Notes: generated from the letters alone by a model not told the origin. Positions 8,400-21,600 are shown, counted from the first letter of the stretch. The stretch is DNA of 64,000 bases from Symbiodinium natans (GCA_905221605.1 CAJNDS010002089.1:423793-487792); one strand, 5' to 3'. Numbers and translations: made by a program.

Positions 8400-10260
8400 G
8401 AGCTGCGGGATGAATGCCAGGGTGCTCAGGCTGCTGCATCCCTCGCGACGGCCGAGCGAGACGGTGTCTAGCACGCCTGACGGCATTACAGAAGCCAGCC
8501 GGCGGGGTCCGCGGTGTCGCGCGCGTTCTCGCAAAACGGTGGTCCCCGACATTCGATGCCGCCACTCGCTCTTCCGTTACGCTTTGCAGGCGCGCACGCG
8601 CGCTGGCACCGAAGCCTTGGGGAGTCCTAGCTCCGCGCGATCGGACGCTGTGTAGAGTTGTCTCTTTGGACGGACGGCGGGCCTACGACATGATCTCCCA
8701 CGAGTCATCCCTGGTCCCCGACGGTTCTGCAGGAGGTCGCCCCGTGCTTGCTTCCCGGCTTTTTTATCCCGTCCACCTCCTGCTAGTAGGATCCGGTGGG
8801 CTGCACAGAGCTGGTCCAGGGGAGGACTGCGTACAAGGGGACCCTCCTCGCCCCGTCGCTGCACGCATGTAGCGTTGCGCGGGGCTCAAGCTCACTTGCG
8901 TTCGGAGGACGAGGTGTTCGCATTTCTGGACGGCCTCTAAATGAGGTCGAGGCCACGTGCGGCGTCACGTCGAATCATAGCAACACGAGTATCTTTGGCT
9001 GGTTTAGTGTGCCAGCAGGGATCCCCGCTGGGCGCGGGGACAAACCGTTTGAAGAGCGCGGACTCGTAGCGTTCGGCGATGTTCGGCGTGCCAGTCGTTC
9101 ATCCAGCGTATATGTCCAAGCGTGGCGGAGCGAAGAGCAACGGCTGTTCCACGAACTCCCGTCCTGGTGGACCTGCAGTGTGCGAGGTCGTTGCTGGCGC
9201 TGTGTGCGTCGACCCGCTCCAACCACGCGCTCCGCACGGTGCCGTGCCGAGAGGTGGCAGGATATGCAGCCGCCCATGATGCCGAACGCGGCCCGGCCTG
9301 GACCGATGCCTTGCCACACCGCAGGTTTAAGGGCGAGTGCGTTTAAAAGCAATGCGTCGCCGAACTCGAAGGGCGCAGCGGGAGTCTACAACCAACCTCC
9401 AATGCGCGAGCTCTTCTGCTGACTCAACTGCCCTGCGTGGGCACGGCTCCTAGCAGGGCCATTCTTTGACCGACAGAGATCTATAGGGATGGGCCCCACG
9501 GCTGGCCGCACAACGCGACGTGAACTCGGTTGCTGCGGACCATGGAACCAGCTGCCCAAGCTCTCTTGGCTAACGGCCATACCTTCAAACGACAGCCACT
9601 CCATCCCGCCAAAGGTGACACAAATCGCTTTGCACCAATGCCTGCGGCTTGCCCTTGGCAGCAAGCTTCTGCGGCCGAGGGGGGGACACGCGAGGGTGCA
9701 GTCTCACGCACGATGCCCTGCATGGGTGACTACGCTACCGGGCTGATCGCCCGTCAGGCTAACTCGCGGACAGTGGGGGGCCGGAGGGACAGGTCGTCCC
9801 AGAGCAATGGCTACTGGAGGCTACGGAAGTCGAAACCACCCCTGCAGAAGCTGGCGCAGGATTTGTTGAAACTCCTCGCTCCAACGGCCGCCCACATCCG
9901 TGGCAAGGACTGCAGGACGACCACCCGCTGCAAGCCCCCACAAATGAGCTCGGGGTACCGCGCGCAGCCTTGCTCTTTCGCGCGGCGGCGAGCGCAACCC
10001 AATCGCGGGCATCTGCGCCGGGGACCGGACGACCGGCTCGCGCATCAGCGCACAGCGCGTCACCAGTCCTCGTTTCTCATAGACGAAGTCGAGGCGACGG
10101 CAGTCGTCCGGCAGGCAGTGGTGCGAGCGAGCCACTGCGACCACGCTGCACCCACGCATGCTCGAGGAGGAAGCCGCGGCGAGGCAATAGGCCCGTGCTG
10201 TCTCGCCCCGGCAACCCAGCGACCGGCCCTAGACTCGGGCAGGAAGTTCCCAAGTGAACG
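8400..10260 (+). pseudogene. Second LINE relic (reverse transcriptase and downstream), plus strand
   Basis: Fragments in changing frames reproduce the LINE protein in order: LTALQKPAGGVRGVARVLAK and TFDAATRSS (about 8470-8570), VVSLDGRRAYDMISHESSL (about 8660-8710), a QGDP-like stretch (about 8830), VFGVPVVHPAY (about 9080-9115), DLQCARSLLALCAS and NHALRTVP (about 9170-9245), and a weaker tail to about 10260. Numerous frameshifts and deletions are needed, and the catalytic DD region near 8950 is not recognisable. It faces away from the LINE copy at 5333-7990. Confidence 0.7.
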
Positions 10261-10415
10261 CAGCCAAAAGCATCCCACGCTACAGCTGTTCATGTTCGGT
10301 TTCGTGTTTTTCGTTTCGTTTCATGCCTAAATCCGATGCCTTTTTCACATCACTCCCCAATGAACGCCAGGAAGTCGCGCAAGCACTGGAGGAGAGCGTT
10401 CTGCCATGTCGTGTC

Positions 10416-10419
10416 GTTT

Positions 10420-10508
<89 letters not shown>

Positions 10509-10535
10509 TGCTGTTGCTGTTGCTGTTGCTGTTGG

Positions 10536-10567
<32 letters not shown>

Positions 10568-11242
10568 GTGCTGTCGGTGCTGTCGGTGCTGTCGGTGCTG
10601 TCGGTGCTGTGGGTGCTGTGGGTGCTGTGGGTGCTGTGGGTGCTGTGGGTGCTGTGGGTGCTGTGGGTGCTGTGGGTGCTGTGGGTGCTGTGGGTGCTGT
10701 GGGTGCTGTGGGTGCTGTGGCTGCTGCGGGTGCTGCGGGTGCTGCGGGTGCTGCGGGTGCTGCGGGTGCTGCGGGTGCTGCGGGTGCTGTGGGTGCTGTT
10801 GTTGCTGTTGTTTCTGTTGTTGCTGTTGTTGCTGTTGTTGCTGTTGTTGCTGTTGTTGCTGTTGTTGCTGGTGTTGCTGTTGTTGCTGTTGTTGCTGGTG
10901 TTGCTGTTGTTGCTGTTGTTGCTGTTGTTGCGGTTGTTGCTGCTGTTGCTGCTGTTGCTGCTGTTGCTGCTGTTGCTGTTGTTGCTGTTGTTGCCGTTGT
11001 TGCTGTTGTTGCTGTTGTTGCTGTTGTTGCTGTTGTTGCTGTTGTTGCTGTTGTTGCTGTTGTTGCTGTTGTTGCGGTTGTTGCTGCTGTTGCTGCTGTT
11101 GCTGCTGTTGCTGCTGTTGCTGCTTGTTGCTGTTGTTGTGTGTTGCTGTTTGTTTGCTGTTGTTGCTGTTGTTGCGCTGCTGCTGCTGCTGCTGTTGTGT
11201 TTGGTATTTTGTTTTTGGGGGGGGGGGGGGGGGGGGGGGGGG
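10416..11242. repeat. Compound GTC/GCT triplet and 9-bp repeat ending in poly-G
   Basis: Pure (GTC)n at about 10416-10508 grades into 6-bp (TTGCTG), then 9-bp units TGCTGTCGG, TGCTGTGGG (about 15 copies), TGCTGCGGG (8 copies), and GTTGTTGCT variants to about 11200, then about 29 G (11214-11242). Because units are multiples of three without stop triplets, several frames stay open for 280-380 codons; none looks like a real protein. Confidence 0.9.
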
Positions 11243-14200
11243 CGTGCACGCCAGAAGATGTGAAGTCTGGACGAAAAGCGGACTAAATGCATCCGGATCG
11301 GAGAATGTGGCTGCCTGGTTGAAAAGAAGGGAGTAACAAGGAGTAATTTCCTGGGAGCGAGGCTACAACAATGGATCCAACCAGACCCAAGATCTTTAAT
11401 TTGTCTTCGTGTCGTGGTGGCCGGAGGTTTTAAAACTGCTGGGTTGTTGATGTAGACGCCAAGTGGACGGGACATGGAATTCAGCCCGAAGCTTCAGAAA
11501 TTTGCACCTCCCAAGGGATGAACGACTCGTAGCTCTTCAGCGATCTGACGAGAAATTTGATTCTCAGAATGACCACCTTTACATGATTGACATAGCCAAA
11601 AACTCCGCGCCATGCACTCCCGTGTTGAGAGATAAAAGGTGTATGCAACACGGACAGCAGCTGTCAGCATCCGTTCTAACTTGCTCCTTCTCCTCGTCCA
11701 CAGCAGATGAGCTCAGGACAACCATTCGCAAATTTTGTGTCAGGCCCCCCTGTGGGACCTGCAAACCTCCGCAGGGGTTCCACCTTTTTCTCCCCCCACA
11801 GATACCAGCCTAGGACACCCTTGGAACCCCTGCAATGCGCCCTTCTTCTGCTTGGCGTTGGATGCCGAGGCAGCTCGCGCAAGCGATTACAAGTTATACT
11901 CAGCCGGCACATCCTTTCAAGGTACATGTGTCGAAATGCATGTTGTATTTTGTTAGCTTTTACGCACACCAAACTCCGGCTCTGACTTTGCAGGCGAAAC
12001 CTTTCAAATGATTCATTCACCTATGGTTGGCACAACTTGGCCCGATAACAATCCAAAGACAACAGTCAGATGCACATGAGGGACAGCTAACAAAAGGCAA
12101 GCTTCAGGTCACAGAGAGTTCCCATCGTCCAAGCAGCATCAACCAAGTGCGCAACAAGAAGGGCTGCACGACCCAGCTCATTTCATTGGTACAAATTTCG
12201 AGGTGCTGCTCGCACACGAAAGCGGCCTGATATCCCATTGCTTGTGCTTCTTAGCGGCCGCCACATGTGGGCGCTGAGTGGATATTCCTATGACCGTGTT
12301 CAATGGCCTGCAGCGTAACTGTCTTCCATGATGATCGGGAGTGAGGATTGCGGGAAAAACCTTCATACCACAAATCAAGAAACACAGGAACAAAAAAACA
12401 AAACAACAAATCCAAAAACTCGAGAGCGCCACGTGAACAGGTTGCGCAGTCAGAGTTTCAGCCTCAGCTACACGCGACGTGTCTCTAGACGCACTATAGG
12501 CAATATTGGATCGACGTGTTGAAGGCACCTGATGCCAAATCTGCACTTGCTCAGGCGGCCTTGATGCGTCGGGTGTGAATGGCCACGAGGGCGAATTTGT
12601 GGTCAAGGCACCCGCGCATGTAGCATGCAATTCGGTTTCTGCCACGCGCCACATTAGGCCTGGATTTCGTTGCGTGCGGGCAGAACGTGCTTTGTCCCGG
12701 GATGGGCGGCCGCAGCTCTCCGTAGTGACGCCCATGTCAGCTGTGCACAAAGCCAGACGTCAGTGGAACATCTGGCCACTTCATGCTGCGTCATCGCGAC
12801 TTCTTTGCCTGGCGCAGAGCCCCCGCACAGGACATCACCACGACCTGCAAGTCAAGCGTTGCAGCCAGGAATTGGTATAAAAGTTGCTCTTTTATGTCAC
12901 TGCTTTATGGGCCCAATCGCGGATGATTTCATGACGCACAGATCTCGTTAACAGATGTTTGTCGGCTGGGCAATTGCAGGTAGAGCTGGATAAAATTCCT
13001 GGAGCTTCGCGACTTTTGCAGGCGCAATGCCAACCAAGGCATGAGAAGAAGAGACTGATGACCCAAGTGGAAGGTCACCTTTCCAAAGCTTTGCCATTGT
13101 TTCGGCTTGGCTTTTGCCGGCCGAGGTGCAAGTAGGCTTCACCAGGGTCGGACAAAGCGGCATGGTTGCCCATGTCGGCTGAGGGAGTGGCCCGCGTTTT
13201 GCAAGAACGCGGCGGAAAGCCAAGTGCACTGCGCACCTTGTGAGGAAATAGAAGAACTCAAGGGCTGCACAAGTTTGCAGCTGCCACATCACTCCGCAGG
13301 CCAACGGACAGGTTCGGCCGCTTTTGACTTTTCATGGTGGGGTCCAAGCAAGGCATGGCATATCTGGCATATCTGGCATATCTTGCAGGCTTCCCTCTTC
13401 CAAGATTCCCATTCGGGATTAGCTTGGTGATCAGAAGCCTCAGGACATCAGGACACAGTCGGAATGGCGTCCTATATGTGCATTGTGGCGAGCAGGGTTT
13501 CGAGCACCTTCATCAATGCAACATTCCAGAGCCCGGTCGGCGAGCCAAATCAGAAGAGCACGAAGGAAACGACAATGAAACAAGAGCACCATCGAACAAC
13601 CATCCACTCCGTCAAACTCCCCAAAATAGTCGCTCTGTGTGTGCAAGGATCGGCAAATTGGTCCGTGCAAAACGATCATGCTGACAAGGCGTTGCACGAT
13701 TGCGCGTGCTTTGATGCAAGTCTGCATCGGGGCTCGTACTGACTTAGCTTATCTTGGCTTCAGTCACCCTAGCAAATGTGCTTCCGCAGAAGAACATGGA
13801 TTCCTTTTCAACTGTCGATGTTAAAAAGTAAGTATGCCATAGTATGCCTGAGTTCTGAACCCATGAGCTAGACAAGTCATACTTGTGCAGCCTCTATAAT
13901 TAAGACCCGCAGAACGTTCAAAACTCGAAGCTCCGACAGTGCGACCTCCACGCTCCGTCTTGGGGTCAGACTTCCCAACCGATGCTTCATCGACAAGCTG
14001 TAGCCTGGCTTAGGATCGGGGACTTACATTGATTCACACAATCTTTACATGGCTTAATTGGAGGGGGCGGAGGGTTTCGGGTGTGGTTTTCGACGTTGTC
14101 GGCCTTCGGGTTTTTAGGTATGCAGGTGCTACCCCGCAGGTACAGGTTCCGAGTTCCTGCAGCTCCCCTGATCTAAGACTCCGCAGAAAAAGAACCGACA

Positions 14201-14504
14201 CCCTATACTGTAGAACCCGGCACCGAATGAAGCCCTAAGGCCTACCCTGGGCCTGCACCATCAGGCCAAATCACCAGCCTTTTCTGCTGCGTTGGTTTCT
14301 GAGCTTCAGCGCTTTCATTTCAGAGCCCGTTCTTTGAACGAGGCTCAAATCGGAGAGCGGAACTGTGAATGAGAAGAATTGAAAAGATAAGCTGACAAGC
14401 GCTAGAGCGGCCGCCCAGTCCTGCTGGGCTTGATACCTCTTCCCCGCACAAAGACATCAAACGTATGACAGAGTCTTATGCCGTTTATGGTTTACGAAAG
14501 CTTC
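11243..14504. other. No gene recognised
   Basis: Only short, unconserved open frames. A small ATATCTGGC repeat occurs at about 13360-13383. The segment at 14255-14284 is shared with the very end of the window. Confidence 0.5.
14255..14284. repeat. 30-bp dispersed repeat, copy 1
   Basis: GCACCATCAGGCC followed by tcaccagcctttt, matching 63971-64000 with one A indel. Confidence 0.6.
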
Positions 14505-16076
14505 CTAGGCCGCTGCTTCCTCACGCGAATTGGACTCGTGAATTGGCGGTAAACAGCACCACAACAATAGAGTCACAACACTCATCACCACAAGCAGAAC
14601 CGAGGTTGACGCCAGTCTATCCCCAAAAGCCATAGGAAGAACTTGCTCCAAGACGAAGAAAGCTCCGAACATAAGCATCGCGTTTGCGACAAGGCACATG
14701 GAAATTAGCGCACGTCCGACTGTCCTGTCGCTTAGTTTGCGCGTGCTGTAGGTCAGCCGGAGAGACACCCGCACCATTGTTGGGCCGAGCGCAAGCCAGT
14801 ACACACTCGTCTCGACCACGCCACGCATAAACTCGCCTGGAAGGAACCAATCTAGCTTGAACCACATTACAGGGGACATCGCCTGCAAAATTCGCCAGTA
14901 CGAGAAGGTATGGTTGGCAAGCTGGTAAACCAGCTGCCGCAAAAGCTTCGTGCGCACCATGTCCTCAAATTGCTCCGGAGACCCAAACCAGGCGGAGATG
15001 CATCGCAGGATGACATCCCGATCACAAAGAATTCGTTGACCATTGCTGTCAAGATGCTTGTCTACACAGCATTGGCTAAAGGAACGCTCGATGGTGAAGC
15101 AGCGGACTTGCTGCTGCATTACTTCGATGCTGTGGCAGTGCAGCAGAACTACGTATGCCAGAGTTGTCAAGCACGGAAGCATTAGAGCGCCGAGGACTAA
15201 CCCGCCCTCCAATTGTACTTCCATGATGTCAATTTCAGTGAAGAAGAAAATGAGGAACATCGCGCAGAAACCCGCATGACCAAATATGAGTGCCGGGCCT
15301 ACGAAAACCGGGCATACCTCCAGGTGCTTGCTTGCATCACGTTGCTGCGTGTGCATAAACCCTGCCATTTCGAAGACACACCACAATCTAGTGACAAAGC
15401 TCGTCTCCCAAAAAACCACAAGGGACTTGGATGCTTTCAAAAATGCGCCCACGCTCATCAGGCCCTGTGTTTTTTTTGCTGGGTCAACCTGGTCCACGCA
15501 TGCAACGTCCAGGAACACTTGCTTTTGGGGCTTCCAGAATAGAAGAGTCAAGTAATAGGCCACAGTCCCAGCCAGCGTGCACGCGCCCCGCCACGAAATA
15601 ACGCCAGCTATCTGCAAGGAAAAGGCCAGCAGGGCACTGAGCGTGCCCAGTACAAATGCTGGCAAGCCATTGCTACGATAGAGGATGCTGACATACTTTA
15701 ACCAAAGACTCGTTTGCCAGCTGTGTGACCAAAACTCGTCAAGCTGGGTCGTCTTCTCGCTGAACTCTTGGAGCGGCTCCAGCTCTCCACGCATCCACGC
15801 ACCGCGTGCTCTGTGCAACACGTGCGATGCTCTGATCCCGCGGAGAATTTCTGGGTGCGCAGGTTGCATCTGAGACATCAGCTCAGCGCATTTGTCGAGG
15901 AATTCCGTCACGAACTCATCCAAGTCTCCAGGTGCCGTGGAATGCGAAGACACCTGGGACACCTCGTGGAGGACTTCAGAGAGAGTATGATGACGCTCGA
16001 GCGTGGCTTCTGGAAATTCCTCCGGCACTTCCAGGTTCACCTCGAAGTTATTCTCGGGCATGGCGGTTGTGACCAT
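14505..16076 (-). CDS. Intronless multi-pass membrane protein with SHxW / LDVxCVDQxD / RLWCVFE signature
   Basis: 523 residues from ATG at 16076 (Met6 is an alternative) to TAG at 14505. Residues 1-115 are soluble and acidic. WSHSW (116-120) precedes two membrane segments (about 137-160 and 163-181). A short globular core follows: LDVACVDQVD (189-198), KK, GLMSVGAFLKASKSLVVFW (205-223) and RLWCVFEMAGF (230-240). More hydrophobic segments lie at about 257-280, 291-312, 420-440, 455-480 and 492-508. The order SH..W, D-x-x-C-x-x-Q-x-D, strand-helix ending in W, then RLWC-FE resembles the shape of TIR and HET domains; this is inference, not a match I can prove. The C-terminal DRDVILRCISAWFGS region matches the paralogue at 36198-38964. 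The single exon is unusual among its intron-rich neighbours and suggests retroposition. Confidence 0.85.
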   Translation of the reverse strand: MVTTAMPENNFEVNLEVPEEFPEATLERHHTLSEVLHEVSQVSSHSTAPGDLDEFVTEFLDKCAELMSQMQPAHPEILRGIRASHVLHRARGAWMRGELEPLQEFSEKTTQLDEFWSHSWQTSLWLKYVSILYRSNGLPAFVLGTLSALLAFSLQIAGVISWRGACTLAGTVAYYLTLLFWKPQKQVFLDVACVDQVDPAKKTQGLMSVGAFLKASKSLVVFWETSFVTRLWCVFEMAGFMHTQQRDASKHLEVCPVFVGPALIFGHAGFCAMFLIFFFTEIDIMEVQLEGGLVLGALMLPCLTTLAYVVLLHCHSIEVMQQQVRCFTIERSFSQCCVDKHLDSNGQRILCDRDVILRCISAWFGSPEQFEDMVRTKLLRQLVYQLANHTFSYWRILQAMSPVMWFKLDWFLPGEFMRGVVETSVYWLALGPTMVRVSLRLTYSTRKLSDRTVGRALISMCLVANAMLMFGAFFVLEQVLPMAFGDRLASTSVLLVVMSVVTLLLWCCLPPIHESNSREEAAA

Positions 16077-18632
16077 TCTCCCGTCGAATCTCTGTTACCG
16101 ACTCGATGTGGCCATGGACCAATTCTGCTTCTGCTACTGCGCGGATGTTTTTGGTGCTGAAGATGCCTGGGGAATTGCAACTATACCATCCACAGAACCC
16201 AGCCTAGGGCCTACATTCTTCTATCACTCTTTCAGGTCTCGGGCCCTCCAGGACTCCCCGGACTCCTAACCCTTTGGCTTTGAGATTTCTCAGTGTTTCA
16301 GGCCGTGGGCTGTGCACAGCATGGCGATGCATCAAGAAGGGCAGCTCAATCTTGAGAAAGAGCTGCGGTTCATTTTAGGGCCACATTACATGTCCCCCAG
16401 CTGTCTAAGACCTAGGCCAGCACCGAGAACCCAAACGGTCCAGATTCGCTGCAAGGCAAGAGGCTCTTGAAAGGACCGGCGACAGTGACCCGCGCAATTC
16501 GTGCAGTAAGTCTATTTTGGTTATGGCGCACTTGCATGAGCATGCGAATGCCTGAACCCCCTCAGTGTTTGGGGAGTCGCTTCTGGCAAGCAAACATTCA
16601 CAGGAGAAGCAACGGCACAGAGGCACCTCCCAAGCCAAACCAAATTGCGTCCAGTAGCTGCTTTGGCATTGTCAGACCTGAAGCTGGGAAACGGCAAATT
16701 CAGCATTCAGCCTGGACTCGCAGATGTCCAGATGAAAACATGTGTGCTGCGGTCACCTCATGAATGTTCGCACTAGGTGCCAGATGAAGTTTATAGCTCA
16801 GATCCCGGCATAAGGTTCAGCACCATCTTGCGAACCTCCTGCATCACACGTGACCTTGCACCACCGCCGTCCCCCTGTACCCAAATAGATCAGATAGATG
16901 GATAGATACCTGGATAGGAGAAAGAGATAGATACTAGATGTCTGAATTAAATACTAGATCTGCGACACTTGATGCTGGATTTTAAATGCTAGATCTTAGA
17001 CATGGGGCATTAGCCTGGCGCGTAGCTGGGAATCCCAGATTGGAATTTGATATGGGTGGTACACGAGTACATATTAAATGTAGATACTCGCTGCTCGACA
17101 GTACTGGTGCGATATTGCCTAGTACATTAAAACTATTCATACTCCAAATTGTAGGTACAGGCAGCGCAGATATAGATGTAGATAAAATATTTGCGAACGT
17201 AGATACGAATGATTTGAGGGGGGTGGGATGGGGGAAGTGGGATTCGAGTCTGTACAGCCATGTCGGCTCTCCTTGCAGAACTCCATCATGTCGTGTGCAA
17301 AAATCTGCCGGGTCAATTGCCGCTTGCCACAACCACAGCTTCGCCTGCGAGTTGCTAGGACTGAGCGCCCTGGGCGTCCTGGGCGCCCTGTGCTGAGACT
17401 TGATCTTTGCAACATGTTCCGGCGTTCGGCGCAACACCGGCGCCTGCCGGCCACTGTGGCCTCGCCCCGCTTTGCCATGCCCTGGTCTGCCCAGGTCGCA
17501 AATTTACCGTTTCAGGTCCGCTTTTTTCCAGCATTTTCCAGCTTCATGAGTCTCGTTGGCCTCCTCAAGCCTGGAGAATCAATGCCCATCAGCACCCATC
17601 GGCTCCCATCGGATCTTCTTTTCAGTTTCGCACCGTCGGATTCGGGATTCTCCAAATTCAAGCACGCGCTGCGACAAACGAAAGTCTCTGGATTTTGGAA
17701 TATGCCATGCAAACGCTCCTCCCCCCCCACTTTGCCTGCCTTGGTCTCGGCCTCCCCATCCCCGCGCGAAGCGGTCGAGTCGTGCAGATGATTTGCTTCC
17801 GTTAGAAACTCATTTGCAGTGCCCATCACCTTACTCTGGACGTGGCACTGCTACAGGGCCTCCACGAGCCGTCAGTCGCTTTTTTGTCGCCAGCAAAAGT
17901 GCCGACAGAGAACCGTTCGCAGCCTAAAAGGAGCACTCCAAAGAACCAAAATGTGCTTCAGAAGAGTGTATTGCTCGACAAGCTTTTGGGCCCTGAGATT
18001 CTCGAGCTCATCCCTTTTAAGCTGCCATGGCCATGCAACGGTCGCACGGGGGCATTGCTTCCCCTGGGCTTTCGCCGCGTGCTTTGCATTATCAAAGGCT
18101 GTGAAACTTCGGCCAGGCGCTGCCCTGGGCTCGGCTCAGCGGTTGTTGTTTGGGGTGTTTGAACACTGTTCGGTCTACTGGGAGACTCAACGATTGAGGC
18201 GTTCAGGTCTGCTTTCCACAGGCGAGCTCAAACAACAACACCAACGAGACTCCATAACGGCAACAGACCACCAGTTCAACAAAAAGCTCGGATCCAGCCG
18301 AGCTTACAGACCCACAAAAGTGCCAACATCAGCCAACATAGCAGCAGCAGCCACAACAAGGGAACACTGAATCTTAAATCCTGAGATCTCAAGAAGCCGT
18401 CAACCCGAACTCCACAACCCCGCCACACAGATACTTCAACCCCCAGAGCCGCTTTGAAGTCCGAAAAGCGCCCTTTAAAGAGGCGAGTCACTTGCCGGGA
18501 AAACGTGTCGAGCTGCCTTGAAGAGGGAAGCTTCGAAGCTTCGGAAGGTGGGGTCTAAGTCCTTCAGCCCCGCGCCTTGGAAGACCCGGTTAGAGGGGCT
18601 TTCGTTCGTGCGGAAACCTTAGATTTAAAAAA
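16077..18632. other. Intergenic; no gene recognised
   Basis: No convincing coding frame. Contains a short GATA-rich stretch (16886-16985) and AT-rich spacer to 17220. Lies between the 5' end of the membrane protein gene and the 3' end of the channel gene. Confidence 0.5.
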
Positions 18633-18673
18633 TCAAAGCACCCAGAGGCCCTGGACCTCGTAGCGTAGCTGCC
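18633..18673 (-). CDS. Channel gene, terminal exon
   Basis: After acceptor TTCCATCAG, two bases complete a Gly codon begun in the previous exon, then QLRYEVQGLWVL and TGA. 41 bp. Confidence 0.65.
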
Positions 18674-21600
18674 CTGATGGAACCGGTTCGGGGCACGCAA
18701 CCTCGACCCCGAACCACAACATCCCCTCCAACACCAAATGAGGTACACACCCGGCCTCAACCCGTGTAGCGGACCATGCGGCTCTCCTTGTAATGGTTGA
18801 TGTGCCCCGACTTCCGGAGGAAGACCTGAGGACTCTTTTGCCGGTTTAGGGCTTTTTGGGTTTGAGTCTTCGAGGGACTTGGGTTTTGAGCTTGAGGGTT
18901 TGGGAAGTGTGGGCTTGTTCCAGTTTGTGGTCGCAGGGTTCCTTCGTGTCTAAACAACCCCATGCTGTTTCGCACGCCTCGGGAACTTGCGTCAGCTCCT
19001 CGTCTTCGATGGACGCACGAGTCAGCTCGTCGATGCCCAAACGCAGTTTGGATCGGATCTGCACAGGTGCTCTGTGTTGGTCAGTGTTGAGGTTTAGGGT
19101 CTAAACATGATGACCTGCTGGCCTCAGGGGGGTTGAACGAACTGGTTTGATGTTGCTCCCCTGATGCTTCAAAAGTGAAGAAAGTCCAGCCTAACCATTC
19201 AACCATGGATCCCAAGTCCTGAACCTTTACCACGCCATACCATTCCAAAAGTATTCCAAACCTCCTCCAGCGTCACCGCCACGATGTCCGTGCGTGTGAC
19301 CTTGGCATCTGCAGACGATGAAAATTGGAGACTGCCATGGTGTTGCAACATCTTTTTGCACGAGGCCTCTTTTCATGACAAGCTTGCCCCAGCAAAAATC
19401 CCTCAAGACGAAATCGGGTCCAAACGGGATCAATGTTTGAATCCTCGCAACGTAGGGTCCCTGAATCAAGAAATCAAGAGCCAGCGAACCCCTCGTTTCA
19501 CCCAGTGGCCAAGCGTGTAGTAAAGGTGGCAGTGCCGCCGATGCGTGCCTGGGTTCCCCCCACCCCCAGAAACCCCAAATCTGAAACTGCACATCCTAAG
19601 CGCGTAGTGCTGAGTCCTGAGCGAAAAACAGAACCTTGAGCGTTTCCCTTCTGTTGTGGGGTTGGGGGTGGGGGGGTGTGGAGGGGGCTTTGTGGCATAA
19701 AAGAAACAAGGGGCCGTAAGGCAGCAGGTGTCGAAGGGTGTGGCCTTGGAGGTGAGCGACTTGATGCTGTCCTGCAGGGCTCAGGGTCTAAACTTCCACG
19801 ATCTTGCACGAGATCTTGCTGCAGGCACATTGGGGCTTGTAAGGCTACAAGGGCCAAAGCCAAAGATCGTGCACTTCAGAACCACAGACTCTGAACTCCC
19901 AAACTCTTTCAAGGACTTCGAAAGCATCAGGAACATCCCTCGACCCGTCAAAGATGCGAGAGGACCCGGAGCCCCCCTGTGTGGCAGGCACTAGCCGAAC
20001 TCAGCGGTCCATCAGTTCGTCCAGGGTGATCCGGCCACTCTGCATGACCTGGGCTCTTTGCGGGTTTCAGCACCTCAAGGCCAGCCCAGCTGCTCAGCGA
20101 AAGGTGCTAAGAGTGACCATGGCAGCTTCGTCCATGGATGACGCTACTGGGAGAGCTGACGTGTGGGGTTTCTTGAGAGGTCACCACGAGCGCACGACCC
20201 GTAAACTTAAGCTGCACTCGCCGTGTCAGCAGGGACACCCGACTTGATGGGCATGCTCACTGGCATGGGTGGGCATAGTGATAACCGGCAGCCAGTGAAG
20301 CCCAAAACCATAAACCCCGACAATGCTCTGCACCGAGCCGAACATCTCGAGGTCACCGCAACACGTAAACTTAGACCTGTAGAAGCTTAGCATTTGAAGA
20401 AGGTGATCCTGAACCGCCGCGTTCTTCAACATATGGGGGTTTCCGAAAATAGGGGTGCCTCACTGGGGTCCTCATAATAAGGGAACCCTACTGTTTGGGG
20501 ACTATATTGGGGGGTCCCTTATTTTCGTAAACCAGCGTGCCGCGCAGGGGCATCCACGTGCTCAAAGAGCGTCAGGGCATCGCTCACGGGAAGCTCCAGG
20601 TGACGAATGGCCCCCTGCGCGTTTAGGATTTCAAGATTTAGGGCTCAAGCTCAAGGCGTTAGGGTTTGGCATTCATTCAGGGCGCTTTGGTCGACAGCCT
20701 GAGAATTCGCGCTACAGCTCCGACTGCAGAAGCTAAAGCACTGCAAGCTGGGGAAGATGGGTCTGGCAACAGTGAGAGGCTGCCTGCATGAATAACCCAA
20801 CTCTCCGCCAGTCGGGTGCCGTTTTAACACACCCCCCTCCACTATGCCCTTACTAGTAATGATGATGCGGCGAACCCGAACACTAACACTATACACCACA
20901 CTGGTGCAGCTAGCATGACGATGACGATGGCGACGGCGACGGCGACGGCGAGGACGAGGACGAGGACAAGGAGTACGACGAGTACTACGCGTACGAGTAG
21001 TACTAAGTGTCACGCTCCCTCGGTGCCATGGAATCTGTTGGAAATTTAGAACCTTGAAAAGGTCTGAGACGTGCATTGTAGCTTTCACACTTGTTGACAG
21101 CAGGTTGCACCGCCGAGCGGACGCCATCGATGTATAGCATCTGCTTTATTCTTGCGTAGCATTTTAAGCTGAGATGATTCATCGCGGACCTGATAGGGGC
21201 GCAAATACGCGTCACGTACATGGAGAACATAACAGATGCGTTGCGTGACACGAATCTCCTTTTTCGCTTTAACTTTTGCATTCTCCCTCCCCCTCCCTCC
21301 CCCCCTCCTCCTCCCTCCCCCCGCCCCCCCTCCCCTCCCTCTCTCCCCCTCCCTCCCCCTCCCCTCCCCCTCCCTCCTCCCTCCCCCTCCCTCCCCCTCC
21401 CCCCCTCCCCCCCCACACCTCCCCCCCACACCTCCCCCCCCACACCTCCCCCCCACACCTCCCCCCCCACACCTCCCCCCCACACCCCCCCCACACCTCC
21501 CCCCCCACAACCTCCCCCCCCCACCACCCCGCCCACACCTCCCCCCCACACCTCCCCCCCCACACCTCCCCCCCTACACCTCCCCCCCCACACCCCCCCC

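Noticed and set aside
10254-11475. Very long open frames (280-376 codons) of Cys, Val, Leu, Ser/Asn/Thr and Ala/Thr on both strands
   Set aside because: They are the automatic result of a triplet/9-bp repeat without stop triplets; every frame is open and composition simply mirrors the repeat.
20104-20150. Extra channel exon (SSMDEAAM) between the two EF-like exons
   Set aside because: Boundaries and phase could not be reconciled with the exons on either side.
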